From a bacterium UBP6_UBA1177 (GTDB taxonomy: Bacteria; UBP6; UBA1177), in NCBI GenBank assembly GCA_002310995.1, contig DBYV01000001.1, positions 1 through 57,511 of the forward strand: a stretch of DNA of 57,511 nt. Reading direction: 5' to 3'. The notes beneath the pieces are model-generated. The model did no database searches and was not told the origin of the DNA. It worked only from the letters and a program-made list of their open reading frames with translations. The position numbers and the translations under genes were made by a program. This document shows, piece after piece, positions 54,666 to 57,511 of the stretch. Each line of letters opens with the position of its first letter. Position 1 is the stretch's first letter.

Positions 54666-55456
54666 AATTTCTCGCGGACGTATTTAACTGCGTTGGAGAA
54701 GAGTTTGAGACCGAGAGCTTCAGGCATTTTGTCCATTCTTGTCCATTCCGGATGCTGGGTAGAGTTGATGAAAACTTCGGGGTGGGGCATCATGCCGAGA
54801 ACGTTGCCTTTTTTGTTGGTGATGCCGGCAATCGCGAGTTCCGAACCGTTCGGATTTTCGGGGTAGTGCTGCGTGATTTCGCCGTTTTCGTCAACATACT
54901 GGAAAGCAATCATGTTGCTGTCCTTTATCATTCTGAGGTCGTGCTGCTGCGCGATGAATTTGCCTTCGCCGTGGCGTATCGCGACATCAAAAATATCGAT
55001 TCCTTCAAGGAAAGGTGAGGGGTTGTTCGGATTTGCCTTGATGCGGACCCATCTGTCCTCGTATTTTGCCGAATCGTTGTGGGTGAGGGTAGCGACCTGT
55101 TTTTTGAAAACTTCCTTTTCATCTCCCGGAAGAACGCCCATTTTGACGAGAGTCTGGAAACCGTTGCAGATTCCGATCACAAGTTTGCCGTCAAGGATAA
55201 ATTTTTTGAGCTTTTCACCCATTTCTTTTTTGACTTTGAGCCCTAAAACTCTGCCTGAAGCGATGTGGTCGCCGAAAGAAAAGCCGCCAGGGAAAACCAT
55301 GATCTGAAAATCATCGGGGTTGACTTCTCCGTTGACAACGCGGTTGACATGAACACGTTCGATTCTGTCTGCACCGGCCGCCTCGAAAGCCCAGCCAGTC
55401 TCGACATCGCAGTTGATCCCGTAACCAGTAAGTATCAATACGCTGACTTTTTCCAT
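54662..55456 (-). CDS. purQ: Phosphoribosylformylglycinamidine synthase, glutamine amidotransferase subunit
   Basis: A 264-residue class I glutamine amidotransferase that supplies ammonia to PurL in purine synthesis. Motifs are ILTGYGINCD, FPGGFSFGDHI, GICNGFQTLVKMG (nucleophile Cys), AIRHGEGKF and GMMPHPEVF (triad His and Glu). The start is the ATG at 55456 behind GGAGG; a longer frame is discounted. purL and purS are not adjacent, as in many genomes. A micro-membrane gene follows with ATGA overlap. Confidence 0.93.
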   Translation of the reverse strand: MEKVSVLILTGYGINCDVETGWAFEAAGADRIERVHVNRVVNGEVNPDDFQIMVFPGGFSFGDHIASGRVLGLKVKKEMGEKLKKFILDGKLVIGICNGFQTLVKMGVLPGDEKEVFKKQVATLTHNDSAKYEDRWVRIKANPNNPSPFLEGIDIFDVAIRHGEGKFIAQQHDLRMIKDSNMIAFQYVDENGEITQHYPENPNGSELAIAGITNKKGNVLGMMPHPEVFINSTQHPEWTRMDKMPEALGLKLFSNAVKYVREKL

Positions 55457-55483
55457 GAAATCCTCCAATAAAAAAACCGCGCG

Positions 55484-55511
55484 AATATAGCATATTCAAA
55501 GCCGATTGCAA
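55484..55511 (-). promoter_or_regulatory. Promoter of purQ
   Basis: Minus-strand TTGCAA (55506-55511), 16-bp spacer, TATATT (55484-55489), then CGCGCGG and T7 (55470-55476) before GGAGG. Confidence 0.6.
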
Positions 55512-55519
55512 AACTTTAT

Positions 55520-55589
55520 CGTCACGGCGTTACGTCGTCACGTCGTTACGTTGTCGTCGTTACGTCGTCACATTGTTACGTCGTCACGT
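55520..55589. repeat. 8-bp-periodic repeat block, upstream copy
   Basis: Nine or so units alternating TTACGTCG and TCACGTCG, with a TCGTCG insertion after the fourth unit, occupying most of the gap upstream of the four-helix-bundle gene. The copy at 56431-56491 has the same unit order and the same insertion, so the two are homologous. The rest of the 232-bp gap is the purQ promoter and an AT-rich leader beginning TTGACT near 55618. Confidence 0.85.
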
Positions 55590-55688
55590 TTTTTCTTGTA
55601 ATGTTTTAAAGAAAACTTGACTTTTAATTTTTAAATTTGAAAATTAATAGTTGATGCTTTTTTAATTTTAATTTTTGGAGATTGAAAA

Positions 55689-56429
55689 ATGGAAATTAAA
55701 GTTCCGAGTTTTTATTGGCTTGATACTTGGGTTCTTGGTAACATAATTCAAATTGCTACACAAGATTTCTGCGAAAAGTATCTTGACAGGAAGAATGATC
55801 CCTGCGGCCGTCAGTATGACCAGATGACGCAGGCGGCGCGTTCTGTTCCCGCAAATATTGCGGAAGGTGTTTCCCGCCACAGCACATCGAAAGAAACGGA
55901 AATGAAGCTTTCCGATGTCGCCAGAGCGAGTCTTTCCGAACTCACGAACGACTACATCAACTGGATCCTGCGGCACGGCAGCTTCCCATGGTCGATAAAA
56001 TCGACTGAATACAAAGAAGTTCAGGCAGTGCGAATGGAGCATCCGGACTATAAAGAAGATGTTCTCTATAACAGTTCTGTTCACATAATGGCTCAGAAAC
56101 AAAAATTCGACCAATGGCTGACCGGCAATGACTCGCTTGTCGAAGCCAACTGCATCGTTATTCTCTGCCGAAGGCTCTCGATAATGCTTCGCAGACAGAT
56201 AATCAACCAGTTCGAAACATTCAGGGAAGAGGGCGGTTTCACCGAAAAACTGACTGCGGAACGCCTTGCAAACCGAACCGAAAAAAGCGTGGAGGAAAAC
56301 GCTCCGGAATGCCCTAAATGCGGCAAACCGATGATCAGACGAGTCGCCCAAAAAGGGAAAAATTCAGGAAAAGAATTCTGGAGCTGTTCCGCTTATCCGG
56401 ACTGCAACGGAACAAAATCGATTGATTAA
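55689..56429 (+). CDS. Four-helix-bundle protein with C-terminal topoisomerase-type zinc ribbon
   Basis: A 246-residue protein. The N-terminal 95 residues are a four-helix-bundle domain of the S23/Avd-like group (TQAARSVPANIAEGVSRHS signature), followed by the related suffix region (about 97-195) and a C-terminal C4 zinc ribbon of the type found in topoisomerase I (CPKCGKPMIRR ... WSCSAYPDC, about 206-240). This suggests nucleic-acid binding. Relatives occur in 23S rRNA intervening sequences and beside diversity-generating retroelements, but neither is present here. A GGAG Shine-Dalgarno precedes the ATG. The gene is bracketed by the two 8-bp-periodic repeats. Confidence 0.85.
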   Translation: MEIKVPSFYWLDTWVLGNIIQIATQDFCEKYLDRKNDPCGRQYDQMTQAARSVPANIAEGVSRHSTSKETEMKLSDVARASLSELTNDYINWILRHGSFPWSIKSTEYKEVQAVRMEHPDYKEDVLYNSSVHIMAQKQKFDQWLTGNDSLVEANCIVILCRRLSIMLRRQIINQFETFREEGGFTEKLTAERLANRTEKSVEENAPECPKCGKPMIRRVAQKGKNSGKEFWSCSAYPDCNGTKSID

Positions 56430-56430
56430 T

Positions 56431-56491
56431 CGTCACGGCGTTACGTCGTCACGTCGTTATGGTGTCGTCGTCACGTCGTTTCGTCGTTACG
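56431..56491. repeat. 8-bp-periodic repeat block, downstream copy
   Basis: Same unit succession as 55520-55589 (TCACGGCG, TTACGTCG, TCACGTCG, TTATGGTG, TCGTCG, then three more units). It is in direct orientation and lies between the four-helix-bundle gene and the groEL terminator. Confidence 0.85.
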
Positions 56492-56501
56492 ATATTAAAG
56501 C

Positions 56502-56527
56502 AAAAAAAAGGCGGCTCGAAGGCCGCC
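56502..56527 (-). terminator. Rho-independent terminator of groEL
   Basis: On the minus strand, stem GGCGGC, 6-nt loop CTTCGA, stem GCCGCC, then T8. It sits 9 bp beyond the groEL stop codon; the best terminator in the window. Confidence 0.9.
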
Positions 56528-56536
56528 CATGGGAAA

Positions 56537-57511
56537 TTACATCATGCCGCCCATTCCGCCCATGCCGCCCATGTCGGGCATTGCGTGGTCGCAGCTGTCT
56601 TTCTTCGGAGCGTCAACGATGACTGCTTCGGTGGTAAGAAGGGTAGAAGCGATGCTTGCAGCGTTGGTAAGTGCGCTCTTCGTGACTTTCGTAGGATCGA
56701 TGATGCCGTTTGCGATCATGTCCTTGTATTCATCTTTAGCAGCGTCGTAGCCGTAGTTCTCGTTCTTGTTGCAGAGAATGTTGTTGATCACGATGCTTCC
56801 GTCGATTCCTGCGTTAGCCGAGATCTGGCGGATCGGAGCTTCAAGCGCGCTCTCGATGATCTTTACGCCTGCTTTCTCTTCGTCGTTTTCGCATTTGATC
56901 TCTTTGAGGACTTCTTTGCAGCGGAGGAGAACTGTTCCGCCGCCTGCTACGATACCTTCTTCAACAGCAGCTCTCGTTGCGTGAAGAGCGTCGTCGACTC
57001 TGTCTTTCTTTTCCTTCATTTCGACTTCTGTTGCAGCACCGACGTTGATTACTGCTACGCCGCCAGCGAGTTTTGCAAGTCTTTCCTGAAGTTTTTCCTT
57101 GTCGTAGTCGGAAGTGGTCTCTTCGATCTGAGCCTTGATCTGTTTTGTTCTTGCAGCGATTGCCTCTTTCGAGCCTGCGCCGTCAACGATAGTGGTGTTG
57201 TCTTTGTCGATCGTGACTCTTTTTGCGGTTCCGAGCATCTGAACGGTCGTGTTCTCGAGCTTGTTGCCGATTTCCTCGCTGATGAACTGGCCGCCGGTGA
57301 GGATTGCGATATCTTCAAGCATAGCTTTTCTTCTGTCGCCGAATCCCGGAGCTTTTACAGCTGCGATGTTGAGAACGCCTCTGAGCTTGTTTACAACGAG
57401 TGTTGCGAGAGCTTCGCCTTCAACGTCTTCAGCGATTATGAGGAGAGGACGGCCCTGCTGAGCAACGCCTTCAAGAAGAGGAATAAGGTCTTTGAGGTTC
57501 GAGATCTTCTT
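56537..57511 (-). CDS. groEL: Chaperonin GroEL, C-terminal part (5' end beyond window)
   Basis: The frame stays open to the right edge, so the 324 residues seen are the C-terminal 60% or so of GroEL; the start lies outside. It folds client proteins with GroES in the cytoplasm. Seen are AAVKAPGFGDRRKAMLEDI, TIVDGAGSKEAI, the equatorial GGVAVINVGAATEVEMKEKK, HATRAAVEEGIVAGGG, and the Gly-Met C-terminal tail (GGMGGMGGMM). The product is terminated by a strong hairpin. groES was not in the window. Confidence 0.97.
   Translation of the reverse strand, partial: KKISNLKDLIPLLEGVAQQGRPLLIIAEDVEGEALATLVVNKLRGVLNIAAVKAPGFGDRRKAMLEDIAILTGGQFISEEIGNKLENTTVQMLGTAKRVTIDKDNTTIVDGAGSKEAIAARTKQIKAQIEETTSDYDKEKLQERLAKLAGGVAVINVGAATEVEMKEKKDRVDDALHATRAAVEEGIVAGGGTVLLRCKEVLKEIKCENDEEKAGVKIIESALEAPIRQISANAGIDGSIVINNILCNKNENYGYDAAKDEYKDMIANGIIDPTKVTKSALTNAASIASTLLTTEAVIVDAPKKDSCDHAMPDMGGMGGMGGMM

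Noticed and set aside
55520..55589. Possible CRISPR array
   Set aside because: Units are only 8 bp, contiguous, with no spacers of constant length and no cas genes nearby.
55689..56429. Diversity-generating retroelement (Avd-like gene)
   Set aside because: No reverse transcriptase, no template/variable repeat pair seen in the window.

Overview
The window reads as chromosomal DNA of a Gram-negative, probably anaerobic bacterium that I cannot place with confidence. Support for a diderm cell comes from a Wza-like outer-membrane export lipoprotein, many LxxC lipoproteins, an outer-membrane-type protein and periplasmic enzymes. A K+-dependent membrane pyrophosphatase fits an energy-limited, fermentative lifestyle. 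Several surface lipoproteins carry long Asp/Glu-rich linkers of the DTVPDD type, with thrombospondin-3, MopE-like, DUF1566 or Fibrobacter-major-paralogous-like modules. That style occurs in uncultivated delta-proteobacterial/Myxococcota-like and FCB-group genomes; the assignment is an impression, not a result. Coding density is high: 45 protein genes are called, no intergenic gap exceeds about 235 bp, and I saw no tRNA, rRNA, CRISPR array or insertion sequence.

Layout. 1-9.2 kb (+): 3' part of hppA, a SWIM/SNF2 helicase, a small membrane protein, then a tightly coupled run of gamma-carbonic anhydrase, 5'-nucleotidase, PfkB sugar/nucleoside kinase, SMR-like membrane protein and Wza-like lipoprotein. 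9.3-11.7 kb (-): an acyl-ACP ligase/ACP/acyltransferase fusion. 11.9-12.6 kb (+): an acidic lipoprotein. 12.7-32.7 kb is almost entirely minus strand: ribF, a second 5'-nucleotidase, an OPT transporter, rsgA, an EnvC-like degenerate LytM protein, a CBM9-like lipoprotein, an anti-sigma/ECF-sigma pair, an outer-membrane-type protein, a DUF4911-like protein, a DUF1566 lipoprotein, a HepT/MntA toxin-antitoxin pair, a U32 peptidase, an exported protein, radA and a 1322-residue TPR protein. 32.9-38.5 kb (+): RND exporter, SGNH hydrolase, M42 aminopeptidase, aminotransferase. 38.5-40.6 kb (-): a VWA/thrombospondin-3/MopE-like lipoprotein. 40.7-47.7 kb (+): membrane protein, EEP-nuclease lipoprotein, biotin ligase and two tandem HD-GYP sensors. 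47.7-49.5 kb (-): oligoendopeptidase F. 49.6-54.5 kb (+): alaS, a FISUMP-like lipoprotein and a single-pass membrane protein. 54.5-55.5 kb (-): purQ translationally coupled to an unannotated 43-residue membrane peptide. 55.7-56.4 kb (+): a four-helix-bundle/zinc-ribbon protein flanked by two copies of an unusual 8-bp-periodic repeat. 56.5 kb to the end (-): groEL 3' part with a clear terminator.

How the genes work together. Two exported 5'-nucleotidases, a lipoprotein nuclease and a nucleoside/sugar kinase suggest external nucleic-acid scavenging. Two oligopeptide-type peptidases, an OPT transporter and an aminotransferase suggest peptide use. The strongest candidates for undescribed biology are: (i) tandem HD-GYP proteins with an ECF-S-component-like membrane domain directly behind a biotin ligase gene; (ii) the repeat-flanked four-helix/zinc-ribbon gene; (iii) the purQ-coupled micro-membrane protein; (iv) a recurrent leader architecture (-10, short G/C-rich segment, T-tract, Shine-Dalgarno) at many promoters.
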